From Luteipulveratus mongoliensis (lineage in GTDB: Bacteria > Actinomycetota > Actinomycetes > Actinomycetales > Dermatophilaceae), in the NCBI RefSeq assembly GCF_001190945.1, contig NZ_CP011112.1:1364001-1428000 (forward strand): a stretch of DNA of 64,000 nucleotides. Direction: 5' to 3'. A program made the position numbers and the translations under genes. Below the pieces are notes generated by a model. The model did not search any database. It was not told where the DNA came from and worked only from the letters and a program-made list of their open reading frames with translations. Shown piece by piece: positions 43,621 to 51,612 of this stretch. The stretch's first letter is position 1, and each line of letters starts with the position of its first letter.

Positions 43621-44253
43621 GTGATCGCTGTGCGTCCCCTGACCTGGCCCGACTGCCGCAACGTGAGGGACGTCGGCGGGCTACCGACAGCAGCCGGCAA
43701 GCTGCAGCTGGGGCGCATGGTCCGCAGCGACAACCTCGACCAGCTCAGCGCAGACGGCCTCGCGGCTGTCGAGACCGCCGGCGTCAGCAGGTTCGTCGAC
43801 CTGCGAAGTGCGTGGGAGTGCGCGAAGTACCCGTCGCCGTACGCCGATGATCCGCGGTGGCTGAACGTACCGCTCCTGGGTGACGACGATGACCTGCCTG
43901 GGGCCGACGTGTTCGAGCAGTACCGAGCCCTCATCGACGAGCACCGCGACCGCATCGCTCTGGCCGTCGTCGCCATTGCGGATGCGCCCATCGGGTGTGT
44001 GGTCGTGCACTGTCATGCGGGCAAGGACCGAACGGGCATCGTCATCGCCCTGGTCCTCGATCTCGTCGGCGTGCAGCCGGAACTGATAGCTGCTGACTAC
44101 GAGGGTTCTGGGGCTGACGGCGAGACGATGTGCCGCCTGCTGGAGCACGTCCATGAGCGCTACGGCAGCACGGCCGCGTACCTCGCGGGGGCCGGGGCGA
44201 CCACCGAACAGCTGGGCGCGGTGACCGACCGTCTGATGGTCGTGCCGACATGA
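43621..44253 (+). CDS. Tyrosine-protein phosphatase (IphP/LipA type)
   Basis: The 210-aa enzyme shows NVRDVGGLPTAAG, MVRSDNLDQLSADG and the P-loop VVVHCHAGKDRTGIV, with catalytic Cys and Arg in C-x5-R, followed by the typical KDRTG. These actinobacterial enzymes remove phosphate from tyrosine or lipids. GTG at 43621 is used; a GTG at 43630 is possible. It stands alone between two matching terminator hairpins. Confidence 0.9.
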   Translation: MIAVRPLTWPDCRNVRDVGGLPTAAGKLQLGRMVRSDNLDQLSADGLAAVETAGVSRFVDLRSAWECAKYPSPYADDPRWLNVPLLGDDDDLPGADVFEQYRALIDEHRDRIALAVVAIADAPIGCVVVHCHAGKDRTGIVIALVLDLVGVQPELIAADYEGSGADGETMCRLLEHVHERYGSTAAYLAGAGATTEQLGAVTDRLMVVPT

Positions 44254-44285
44254 CGAAAGCCGCAGCCCGTGGGCTGCGGCTTTCG
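44254..44285. terminator. Bidirectional hairpin between phosphatase and tRNA-Phe
   Basis: CGAAAGCCGCAGCCC (44254-44268) pairs with 44271-44285 around a two-base turn. It begins right at the phosphatase stop and can terminate also the convergent tRNA transcript. Confidence 0.85.
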
Positions 44286-44289
44286 GTGA

Positions 44290-44365
44290 TGGTGGCCAGG
44301 GACGGGGTCGAACCGCCGACCTAGCGATTTTCAGTCGCTCGCTCTACCAACTGAGCTACCTGGCC
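44290..44365 (-). tRNA. tRNA-Phe (GAA)
   Basis: The minus strand folds as a standard tRNA: acceptor GGCCAGG with CCTGGCC, anticodon stem AGCGA/TCGCT and loop CTGAAAA giving anticodon GAA, T arm GGCGG-TTCGACC-CCGTC. CCA is encoded. Confidence 0.96.
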
Positions 44366-44378
44366 AGGTAGTGAATAC

Positions 44379-44455
44379 TGGCGACCCCGACCGGGCTCGA
44401 ACCGGCGACCTCCGCCGTGACAGGGCGGCGCGCTAACCAACTGCGCTACGGGGCC
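44379..44455 (-). tRNA. tRNA-Asp (GTC)
   Basis: Minus-strand cloverleaf with acceptor GGCCCCG/CGGGGTC, anticodon stem CCGCC/GGCGG and loop CTGTCAC giving anticodon GTC. Discriminator G; CCA is encoded. It lies 13 bases upstream of tRNA-Phe in the same transcript. Confidence 0.96.
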
Positions 44456-44483
44456 TCGTGAAAGGCTTCTTGCAAGTACTGCG

Positions 44484-44556
44484 TATCCCCAACGGGATTC
44501 GAACCCGTGCTACCGCCGTGAAAGGGCGGGGTCCTAGGCCGCTAGACGATGGGGAC
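44484..44556 (-). tRNA. tRNA-Glu (TTC)
   Basis: Minus-strand cloverleaf with acceptor GTCCCCA/TGGGGAT, anticodon stem CCGCC/GGCGG and loop CTTTCAC giving anticodon TTC. CCA is not encoded. It leads the Glu-Asp-Phe tRNA operon. Confidence 0.96.
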
Positions 44557-44686
44557 CTGTCGACAGGTCCCGGCCCGCCAAGCGCCAGCTCGGATCCGTC
44601 GAGGACTCGGTAAGCATAGGGGGAGCCTGGCCGATCCGCCAAAACGGCCCCGTGGAGCCTGATCTGGGCCCGGACTGACGCGGTTT

Positions 44687-45175
44687 TCAGAGCCAGTAGT
44701 TGTCGTGCGCGAGGTAGAAAGCGTCCTTCTCCTCGTCGGTCATGGTGAGGCCGTCGCCGAGCCTCTTGAGCGTCTCGAAGTACTCCTCGCGCGGGGCGCC
44801 CGGCGTGAACATCAGCAGCATCGAAGCGGGCGCTCCTGACTCGTTGCGGAAGCCGTGTACGCCGCCCGGCGGGACGTGCACGAAGTCGCCTGCCGTGCGC
44901 TCGCCCCAGTCGTGGCCGTCGTGGATCTTGACGACACCGGACAGGATGAAGAACGACTCGGAGATCGTGCGGTGGAAGTGCGGGTCAGGCCCGCTGACCT
45001 GGGTGCCGAAGTTCCACCGGTACATCCCGAAGGCGCCACCCGTGCTCGCGCCGGTCGCCAGGTAGTCGACCGTGCCACCCTTGGTGTACGTCAGGTCTGG
45101 CTGGGCATCGCCGCGTCGCAGGGTGGCGGTGAGCTCGCCGTCATCGCCGAAATAGACCGGGTCGGGGTAGGACAT
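44687..45175 (-). CDS. Cupin-domain protein
   Basis: The 162-aa protein is a single cupin: the metal motif is FGTQVSGPDPHFHRTISESF followed by the second motif GDFVHVPPGGVHGFRNESG. His and Glu ligands are intact. Such single-domain cupins are dioxygenases, isomerases or sugar binders; nothing narrows it down. It stands alone between the tRNA genes and the small DUF gene, all on the minus strand. Confidence 0.85.
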   Translation of the reverse strand: MSYPDPVYFGDDGELTATLRRGDAQPDLTYTKGGTVDYLATGASTGGAFGMYRWNFGTQVSGPDPHFHRTISESFFILSGVVKIHDGHDWGERTAGDFVHVPPGGVHGFRNESGAPASMLLMFTPGAPREEYFETLKRLGDGLTMTDEEKDAFYLAHDNYWL

Positions 45176-45201
45176 GCCTCCACTCTTCCCGACCAGCGGC
45201 G

Positions 45202-45744
45202 TCAGCGCTCACCCTTCGGCTGCGCGTGGCGGAGGCGAATGCCACTGAAGCCGAGCGAGCTCTCGATCACTGCGTCCCAGAACGCCCACAGATTCGGCAG
45301 GACCCGCAGCTGGATGCCGGCCTCCTCGTGGAGGGCGAGGAGATCGCCCACGGGCTCTGGGGGAGCCAGCGGTTCGACAGGGACCGTGGCGACCATGGCA
45401 TGCAGCTCCGGCGTGCCGAACGGCGAGAAGTGTTGCGCCGGAAGGCGGTAGGCGTACAGCTCGACCGTGCGCACGCGGTCGAGCCAGGCGTACTCAATGG
45501 CGTGCACTCGTTCGCCCCCGCCAGGGCCGATGATTCGCTCGCGGTCCGCGTCCGCCGTCCGGTCCGTGGTCCAGGCCATGGCGCGCGGACACTGTCGCGG
45601 GAACCAGTAGTCGGGAGACCGGTCAGCGTCGACCGCCCAGACGTACGCCTCGGCCTGCTGGGCGGTCGCGGCCACGTGGGGGACGAAACGAGTGATTGTC
45701 GGGTCCTCGGAGAAGTGCAGGACCTGGCCGGGCTCAGGCCGCAT
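45202..45744 (-). CDS. DUF6886-like protein
   Basis: From ATG 45744 the 180-aa protein starts MRPEPGQVLHFSEDPTITRF, the pattern of an uncharacterised family (I believe DUF6886) with aromatic- and acid-rich motifs such as AYVWAVDADRSPDYWFPRQC. A longer upstream frame exists but is the shadow of the PHP gene. The start codon shares its A with the PHP stop (TGATG), so the genes are coupled. Function unknown. Confidence 0.7.
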   Translation of the reverse strand: MRPEPGQVLHFSEDPTITRFVPHVAATAQQAEAYVWAVDADRSPDYWFPRQCPRAMAWTTDRTADADRERIIGPGGGERVHAIEYAWLDRVRTVELYAYRLPAQHFSPFGTPELHAMVATVPVEPLAPPEPVGDLLALHEEAGIQLRVLPNLWAFWDAVIESSLGFSGIRLRHAQPKGER

Positions 45745-46763
45745 CAGGACTTGTCGGCCCACGCCAGGAGACGGTCGCGCTCCCAGGTGTTGACGATGCG
45801 CTCGATCGGGACGCCGAGGCGCTCGGCGCGCTCGCAGCCGTACTGCTGGAAGTCGAGCTGCCCGGGGGCGTGCGCGTCGCTGTCGATCGAGAACAGGCAA
45901 CCCATCTCGAGCGCCTGGGTGAGGAGGTTGTCCGGAGGATCGCAGCGTTCGGGACGGGAGTTGATCTCGACCGCGACGTCGTTGTCGAGGCACGCCTGGA
46001 AGACCTGGTTCGCGTCGAACGTCGACTGCGCGCGCGTCCCGCGCTCGCCCTCGACGAGGCGGCCGGTGCAGTGGCCCAGGATGTTCGCGCGCGGGTGCTG
46101 CACGGCGGCGACCATACGGCGGGTCATCGCGTCCGGGCCCATCTTGAGCTTGGAATGGACCGAGACGACGCGCACGTCGAGCCGCCCCAGCATCTCTTCG
46201 GTCTGGTCCAGCTCGCCGTCATCGAGGATGTCGACCTCGATCCCTTTGAGGAGGGTGAACTCACCGTCGAGGTGCGCGTTGATCTTGTCGATGATCTTCA
46301 GCTGCTGCGAAAGTCGTTCTGCCGAAAGGCCATTCGCGACTCGCAGCTTGGGGGAGTGGTCGGTGAGCACCAGGTAGTCGTGGCCCAGCTCCATCGCCGT
46401 GGTGACCATCTCGGGGATCGGTGAGCCCCCATCGCTCCAGTCGGAGTGGCAGTGGCAGTCACCCTTGAGCGCGGCGCGATGCTCGGCTCCGCCCTCCACC
46501 AGCGGCTTGTCCCACTTCTCTTCCAACGTGGTGAGGTACGCCGGTCGCTTGCCTTCGAGGGCCTCGCGGACGACCGCTTCGGTGGACTTGCCGATACCGG
46601 GCAGCTTGGCGAGTGTCCCGTCCTTCGCGCGCTGCTCGAGCTCGTCGCGCGGCGTGCTGAGCACGGTGTCGGCCGCCTGACGGAACGCCTTCACCCGGTA
46701 GGTGCCCGCGCGAGATCGCTCCAGCAGGAAGGCGATCCGCCTCAGTGCGTCAAACGGCTCCAC
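45744..46763 (-). CDS. PHP-domain phosphoesterase with N-terminal HhH/Pol-X-like region
   Basis: The 339-aa protein begins with a helix-hairpin-helix region (LAKLPGIGKSTEAVVREAL) like DNA polymerase X, then a PHP domain from residue about 100: GDCHCHSDWSDGG, VLTDHSPKL, KGIEVDIL, VVSVHSKL, NILGHCTGRLV, and SIDSDAHAPGQL, giving the metal-binding His/Asp set. This is the C-terminal half of PolX-type proteins without the polymerase; a nuclease or histidinol-phosphatase-like activity is likely. Confidence 0.88.
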   Translation of the reverse strand: MEPFDALRRIAFLLERSRAGTYRVKAFRQAADTVLSTPRDELEQRAKDGTLAKLPGIGKSTEAVVREALEGKRPAYLTTLEEKWDKPLVEGGAEHRAALKGDCHCHSDWSDGGSPIPEMVTTAMELGHDYLVLTDHSPKLRVANGLSAERLSQQLKIIDKINAHLDGEFTLLKGIEVDILDDGELDQTEEMLGRLDVRVVSVHSKLKMGPDAMTRRMVAAVQHPRANILGHCTGRLVEGERGTRAQSTFDANQVFQACLDNDVAVEINSRPERCDPPDNLLTQALEMGCLFSIDSDAHAPGQLDFQQYGCERAERLGVPIERIVNTWERDRLLAWADKS

Positions 46764-46795
46764 CCGCCGAGCCTACCCATCCGCGCCTCAACCCA

Positions 46796-46865
46796 CTTGG
46801 CCGACAGTGCAAGCCGCGTCGCTACCCAGATCCGGGAAGCGACGCGGCTTGCACTGTCGGCCAAG
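46796..46865. repeat. Dispersed palindromic element, copy 2
   Basis: A perfect 28-bp inverted repeat (46796-46823 with 46838-46865) around the loop ACCCAGATCCGGGA. Same arms as the element at 27395. It stands between the LLM and PHP genes, 5 bases after the LLM stop, and can fold as a terminator for LLM. Confidence 0.88.
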
Positions 46866-46870
46866 AAGGG

Positions 46871-47836
46871 TCAGAAGACGAGGGGCTTCAGGGCCTCGCC
46901 GGCGGCGGTGATGATGCCAGGCTCGTGACCGTTGCCGATCAGGTTGATCACGATGCTGTCGACACCTACGTCGATGACCTTCTCCTTGATCTGGCCAGCC
47001 ACCTCGTCCGGCGTGCCGATGAACAGACGCCCGCCATCGGTGAACGCCGCTGGGTCGAGTCCCAGCTTGCCCGCGTGCGCCACTGCGACCTCGCGCGCCC
47101 GGTTGCCGTCAGGGTCGGTGAATACCGTTGCCAGGTAACTGGTCTCGAGGGTCGACCGGTCTCGTCCGACCTCCGCGCAACGCTGGTCGAGGGCCTCGAG
47201 CTTGCGCGGCAGCTCGTCCGGACCGCAGATGATGTTCAGGTGGTCGGCGTACTGCGCCGCCAACCGGAATGTCTTCTTCTCACCGGACCCGCCGAGCATG
47301 ATCGGCAGGTCATCGCGAAGCCGCGGCTCATTGCGGACGCCGTTGACGGCGTACCACTTGCCCTTGAACGTGGGGTTCTCGCCGCGCAGCATCGGCTGGA
47401 TGATCTGCAGGCCCTCCTCGAGGCGCTCGAAGCGGTCGGTGAAGGTGCCGAACTCGTAGCCCATCTCGTCATGCTCGAGCTCGAACCAGCCGGCGCCGAG
47501 GCCGAGGACGGCGCGGCCACCGGAGATCACGTCGAGGGTGGTCACGGTCTTCGCGAGGTGGGCCGGGTTGCGATAGGTGACGCCGGTGACGAGCGTCGAC
47601 AGCTGGACGGACTCGGTCGCGCCCGCGATGGCGGCCAGCGCGGTGTACGACTCCAGCATCGGCTCCTCGGGCTTGCCGATCATGGCCAGCTGGTAGAAGT
47701 GATCCATCACGAGGACGGTGTCGAAGCCCGCTGCCTCGGCCTCGCGCGCCTGCGCGGCAACCGTGGGGAAGATGGCGTCCGGCCGCTCGCCGGGATAGGT
47801 GAAGTTCGGGATCTGATAGCCGAGACGGATGCTCAT
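46871..47836 (-). CDS. LLM-class F420-dependent oxidoreductase
   Basis: The 321-aa protein has the F420-type LLM pattern: LGYQIPNFTYPG at the N-terminus, REAEAAGFDTVLVMDHFYQL, GGRAVLGLGAGWFELEHDEMG and PIMLGGSGEKKTFRLAAQYA. The LGLGAGWFExEH element is typical of F420-dependent enzymes of the TIGR03560-like group. Its promoter carries a perfect 16-bp palindrome at 47854-47869, so it is probably induced by a ligand of a TetR-type regulator encoded elsewhere. Confidence 0.88.
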   Translation of the reverse strand: MSIRLGYQIPNFTYPGERPDAIFPTVAAQAREAEAAGFDTVLVMDHFYQLAMIGKPEEPMLESYTALAAIAGATESVQLSTLVTGVTYRNPAHLAKTVTTLDVISGGRAVLGLGAGWFELEHDEMGYEFGTFTDRFERLEEGLQIIQPMLRGENPTFKGKWYAVNGVRNEPRLRDDLPIMLGGSGEKKTFRLAAQYADHLNIICGPDELPRKLEALDQRCAEVGRDRSTLETSYLATVFTDPDGNRAREVAVAHAGKLGLDPAAFTDGGRLFIGTPDEVAGQIKEKVIDVGVDSIVINLIGNGHEPGIITAAGEALKPLVF

Positions 47837-47853
47837 GCTGCCGACGCTACGAC

Positions 47854-47869
47854 TTAGAGCGCGCTCTAA
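47854..47869. promoter_or_regulatory. Perfect palindrome upstream of the LLM gene, TetR-type operator candidate
   Basis: TTAGAGCGCGCTCTAA is a 16-bp perfect palindrome that ends 18 bases before the LLM start. Its AT ends and GCGC centre look like a TetR-family operator. No TetR gene is adjacent. Confidence 0.7.
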
Positions 47870-47887
47870 CGCAAGGGCTGGTTCGCC

Positions 47888-48505
47888 TCAGCCGAGATCG
47901 CCCAGGCCGACCGTGCGGAGCATGTGACGAGCCATCGCCTCGTGCCCGGCCGCGTTGGGATGGATCGGATCGTCCAGCCAGGCGACCGGCTCCTCATCCC
48001 CGAAGTGGTCCTGCCAGTGCCCCTCATGATCGACCAGGAGGACGTCGTACGTCGTCGCGACCTCGCGGGCGACGTCGCCGTAGGCCGTCATGTCCGGTCG
48101 GCCCGCCGCGGCCGCTCCGGCGGTGATCAGCGCGGGCGTCTGCAGGGTCACCTGAGCGCCGAGATCCGTTGCGCGAGTGACTATTTCGCTCAGCGCCTGA
48201 CGGAAGCGCGGGATCCCGTCGGCGCCGTCCATCGCGTCGTTCGTGCCCAACGAGATGCTCACGACGTCGGGCTCGAACCGCCCGACCAGATGGTCGAACC
48301 GGTCCAGCACTTGCGGCGCGGTCCAGCCGGACATGCCGGTGTTGATGACGACATCGTCCAGTCGCCCGAGCTGGAATCGCACACGCTCGTGCACGTGCTC
48401 GACCCAGCAGCGGGCACCGTGGGTGTGGAAGACGCCCTGCGTGATGCTGTCGCCCGTCATCACCCACGTCATCGGTTCGTCGGTCAGACGAATCGGTTGT
48501 GACAT
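47888..48505 (-). CDS. SGNH/GDSL-type esterase, cytosolic
   Basis: The 205-aa enzyme has all four SGNH blocks: nucleophile in WVMTGDSITQG, Gly in INTGMSGW, Asn in SISLGTNDAMDG, and Asp-His in WLDDPIHPNAAGH. There is no signal peptide, so unlike the two SGNH proteins of 39-43 kb it stays in the cell. It belongs to the acyl-CoA thioesterase I/TAP-like branch. ATG 48505 is preferred over the TTG just before it. Confidence 0.9.
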   Translation of the reverse strand: MSQPIRLTDEPMTWVMTGDSITQGVFHTHGARCWVEHVHERVRFQLGRLDDVVINTGMSGWTAPQVLDRFDHLVGRFEPDVVSISLGTNDAMDGADGIPRFRQALSEIVTRATDLGAQVTLQTPALITAGAAAAGRPDMTAYGDVAREVATTYDVLLVDHEGHWQDHFGDEEPVAWLDDPIHPNAAGHEAMARHMLRTVGLGDLG

Positions 48506-48553
48506 CAATGCTCCTGCAGTGTCGGGTCCGGACGATGGCTAGGGTCAACGGCC

Positions 48554-49033
48554 ATGAGGACCTGGTTGATTCCCGTCACGCTCGTGCTCGGCGGGCTCTG
48601 GGTGTGGTGGGTACGCAACCGGATCCGGTCGGCGTACCTCACCCGGCTGGTGCGCGCGGCCAAGGGTAGTGCCCTGCGAGCTCGTACGCTCTCGCTCACC
48701 TGGCAGCTCGTCGCCGCGGTGGTCGCGACCGCAATGGTCGTGCTCGCGATGGTCGCGCAGATCAGCTGGGATGCGCCGTACCTACGAATCCCGTTGCTGC
48801 TGCTGGTGATTGCGCTGTACGTGCCGCTCACCACGCTGGCGAGCGGCCGGGACGCGACGGCCGGGAAGCAACGCAAGGTTCAGGTCCGCAAGTCCGTGCA
48901 GCAGCGGCTCACCGAGGCTGGGTCCACCCCGGACGTCACGCACGCGATCATCAGCGTGAGCCGACCGTTCTCGTACTACGGGCTGATCGTGTTCGTCGTC
49001 GCGACGGTACTGCTCACCTGGCATGACACCTGA
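48554..49033 (+). CDS. Membrane protein of unknown function
   Basis: The 159-aa product has four hydrophobic segments: LIPVTLVLGGLWVWWV, LVAAVVATAMVVLAMVA, IPLLLLVIALYVPLTTLA and LIVFVVATVLLTW, with a basic cytosolic loop KQRKVQVRKSVQQRL before the last. No family recognised. It is divergent from the SGNH gene and convergent with the gene at 49039. Confidence 0.6.
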   Translation: MRTWLIPVTLVLGGLWVWWVRNRIRSAYLTRLVRAAKGSALRARTLSLTWQLVAAVVATAMVVLAMVAQISWDAPYLRIPLLLLVIALYVPLTTLASGRDATAGKQRKVQVRKSVQQRLTEAGSTPDVTHAIISVSRPFSYYGLIVFVVATVLLTWHDT

Positions 49034-49038
49034 GCCGG

Positions 49039-49593
49039 TCAGGTCAGCCGAGTCGCGCCGCTGCCGGGCAGCTGACGTGCCTCAGCGGGCTGGTCCGGCT
49101 CGGACGGCTCATCGCCCTTGTGCTGCATCTTGGCGGCGGCCTCCTCGGCCATCTTGGCCGCCCGGTCCTGCAGGACCTGCGCGACGAGCACGACGCCGAC
49201 CACGCCGACCGCCATCCAGATGCGCGGCCGCTTGACGCCGCGACCCACCAGGAACTGCTCGGCCTTGGCGTCGGCCTTGAGCCCGATACCTGAGGTCACC
49301 AGGGTCAGCCCGCCCGTGACGGCTGCGAGCGCCCCGGCCGTGGAGCCTGCGCTCGCGCCCTTGCCACCGAGGCGACCAGCGAGCAGCGCCGGAGAACCGG
49401 TCGGGTCAGCCGACCCTCCCGTGCCCAGCAGCATCGAGGCGCCCGTGCCGGCGGTGTTGGTCGCCAGCATGCTGCGACGCAGCCACTTCGGAAAGCGCGC
49501 GGGACGCAGCAGGGTCACCGCGCCCGCAGCACCGGCCGCGGCGAGGTTCTTGGCCAGAGGGGAGCTCAGGAAGGAGCTCTTGGTAGTGCTCAT
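49039..49593 (-). CDS. Ala/Gly-rich membrane-associated protein, unknown function
   Basis: The 184-aa protein starts MSTTKSSFLSSPLAKNLAAA and has Gly/Ala-rich hydrophobic stretches (ALAAVTGGLTLVTSGIGL and IWMAVGVVGVVLVAQVL) and a charged C-terminus (KMAEEAAAKMQHKGDEPSEP). No family recognised. Its start overlaps the MFS gene stop (ATGA), so it is made together with the transporter. Confidence 0.55.
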   Translation of the reverse strand: MSTTKSSFLSSPLAKNLAAAGAAGAVTLLRPARFPKWLRRSMLATNTAGTGASMLLGTGGSADPTGSPALLAGRLGGKGASAGSTAGALAAVTGGLTLVTSGIGLKADAKAEQFLVGRGVKRPRIWMAVGVVGVVLVAQVLQDRAAKMAEEAAAKMQHKGDEPSEPDQPAEARQLPGSGATRLT

Positions 49594-50840
49594 GGGTGCA
49601 CTGTATTGACGAGGGGTGCCCCATGTCGCGCACGCTCGTCGGCACGTCCCAAGAGGCTTCGGCCGGACCACGAGATGAGCACGGCCAGTACGCCGGCCGC
49701 CACCGTCACCGCGAACGCCGGTGTGTGGCCGCCCCAGTCCGCGAGCCGGCCTGCGATGGCTGCACCCGCGGCGTAGCCGAGACCGGTCGCCGCGGCCAGG
49801 AGAGTCATGGCGGCGCTGGTCCGCGACGCCGGTGTCAGCTGCTCGCCGAGCGTGAAGGTCGTGATCATGTAGGGCGCGACGCTCAGCCCGAGGACGAGCA
49901 GCACCGGCGCCAGCGTCGCGAGCGACCTGACCATCAGCAGCGGCAGGGCGAGCGCGAGGAACGCGACCGCGAACCAGCGCAGCCGGGTCGGCAGCGCGAA
50001 CCGGTCGGGCAGGCCGGCGAGAGCCAGTCCGGCCGCGACACTGCCGATGCCGAGCAGCGCGTGGAAGATGCCGGTCAGCCCGGGCGCTCCCGCATCGGTC
50101 GCCAGCACGGAGGTGCCGGTCTGGACCGAGCCGAACACCATCCCGATCGCCAGCTGGGCGAGGCACAAGACGGTCAACGCCGGCGTGAGCAAGCGGCTCG
50201 CGCCCTCAGCCGAGGCGCGGGGCGCGGCGTGGGCCACGCGCGCCGTCTCGTGCAGCGCGAACCACGTCCCGAAGACGGCCAGCAGGACCGCGGCCGTGGC
50301 GAGCGCGAAGGTCGGGCTGACGATGCTGACGCACAACCCGACCAGGGCGGGGCCGAGCACGAACGACGCCTCGTCGGCCGCACCTTCGTAGGAGAAGGCG
50401 GTGCTGACGAGCCGCGGCTGGTGCGGACCACTGTCGGCGGTGATCGGGCGCCAGCGCACCCGCGCGAGCGGACCGACCTGCGGCATCAGGAACCCGGCGA
50501 CCGCACTCGCGACTGCAGCCCACGCCCAGGACAGATCGGAGTGCGCAGTGATGAGCAGAACGGCGAGAGCAAAGGCTCCGGTCACCGACTGGATGAGGAC
50601 GACGAGCCGCTGGCCGGCGCGGTCGGCCCAGCCACCCCACATCGGGGCGCCGATCGCGTTGGCGACTGCGAGGGCACCGGCACAGGCACCGCCCGCGCCA
50701 TAGCTGTCCGTGGTGTCGGCGATGAGCAGCAGGACGCCGAGCTGGCTCATCGCGAGGGGGAGTCGACCGAGGAAGGCGACGAGGACGTACGTCAGGCCGG
50801 TGGAGGCGAACAGACGTCGATAGGACTGTGTGGGGGACAC
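49590..50840 (-). CDS. MFS transporter
   Basis: The 416-aa protein has twelve predicted membrane helices, with the MFS loop 2-3 motif GGWADRAGQR after helix two and a repeat of GLPDRFALPTRLRW in the second half. It resembles small-molecule exporters of the actinobacterial SotB/AraJ-like group; the substrate is unknown. Start GTG at 50840. The 109-base region upstream contains no gene. Confidence 0.85.
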   Translation of the reverse strand: MSPTQSYRRLFASTGLTYVLVAFLGRLPLAMSQLGVLLLIADTTDSYGAGGACAGALAVANAIGAPMWGGWADRAGQRLVVLIQSVTGAFALAVLLITAHSDLSWAWAAVASAVAGFLMPQVGPLARVRWRPITADSGPHQPRLVSTAFSYEGAADEASFVLGPALVGLCVSIVSPTFALATAAVLLAVFGTWFALHETARVAHAAPRASAEGASRLLTPALTVLCLAQLAIGMVFGSVQTGTSVLATDAGAPGLTGIFHALLGIGSVAAGLALAGLPDRFALPTRLRWFAVAFLALALPLLMVRSLATLAPVLLVLGLSVAPYMITTFTLGEQLTPASRTSAAMTLLAAATGLGYAAGAAIAGRLADWGGHTPAFAVTVAAGVLAVLISWSGRSLLGRADERARHGAPLVNTVHP

Positions 50841-50949
50841 GGGGCTGGGCTCCAGGGGTAGCGCGAACTAAGTCGCGCGCCTTCCCACCCAACAGGCACG
50901 CAGAGCCCTGTGCAGCCTCCAGTTTACCGCCTGCAGGAGGGTCCCAGGT

Positions 50950-51612
50950 TCACCCCAGGACGAAGGGCAGCCGAGCGGCCAGGTCACCCAGCTCCGCGGT
51001 CTCCGCGGCTGTTGGAGTACGCCGGCCGGTGCCGATCAGGAGGGCGTCCGCGTCGGAGAACGACGCGGGGAACGAGGCTCCAGCGATCTGCTCGAGCATC
51101 GCGCGCGTCCGCGCCAGCGCGTCCGGAGGCGGCCCGGTGACGTCGGTGAGATGTGCCACCAGATCGAGGTGATGCAGCGTCCACTCCAGGACGTACGCCG
51201 ACAGGTAGTCGCCGGCCGTCAGCACCATCTCCTGGGTGCTGACCCGCAGAGCCGGGTCGGCCAGCTCGGCCGCGCGACCGGCCGCGGAGCCGACGTCGTC
51301 CAGGTGGAACTTCAGCAGCTCGGGGTGCTCGTACGCCGCCGCCAGACGGACGATCAGCGCATCGAGCGGGTCGTAGCCGGTGGGCGGCGTCTGGGAGACC
51401 GTCCAGTAGGTCACCGCGTCGTGCGTGGGCTCCGTGTCAGCGGGAGTGACGAGCGTGATCAGGACGTCCTGCGCGTCGATGACCAGGTGGCACACGAGGT
51501 CTTGTACGAGCCATCCGGCGCAACCGGACGGCTGCGCGAAGTCCGCGTCCGAGAGCCCGGCCACGGTCGTACGCAACGCAGTCCATGAGCGGGAGAAGAG
51601 ATCGACGGTCAC
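50950..51612 (-). CDS. Mycothiol-dependent maleylpyruvate isomerase-family (DinB-like) protein
   Basis: The 220-aa protein starts with FSRSWTALRTTVAGLSDADF and has CAGWLVQDLVCHLVIDAQDV, the family's N-terminal metal-binding region (His in DLVCHL), with later AYVLEWTLHHLDLVAH supplying the other His residues. Members are MSH-dependent S-transferases or isomerases. The ATG overlaps the DUF305 stop (ATGA), so the two form an operon. Confidence 0.85.
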   Translation of the reverse strand: MTVDLFSRSWTALRTTVAGLSDADFAQPSGCAGWLVQDLVCHLVIDAQDVLITLVTPADTEPTHDAVTYWTVSQTPPTGYDPLDALIVRLAAAYEHPELLKFHLDDVGSAAGRAAELADPALRVSTQEMVLTAGDYLSAYVLEWTLHHLDLVAHLTDVTGPPPDALARTRAMLEQIAGASFPASFSDADALLIGTGRRTPTAAETAELGDLAARLPFVLG

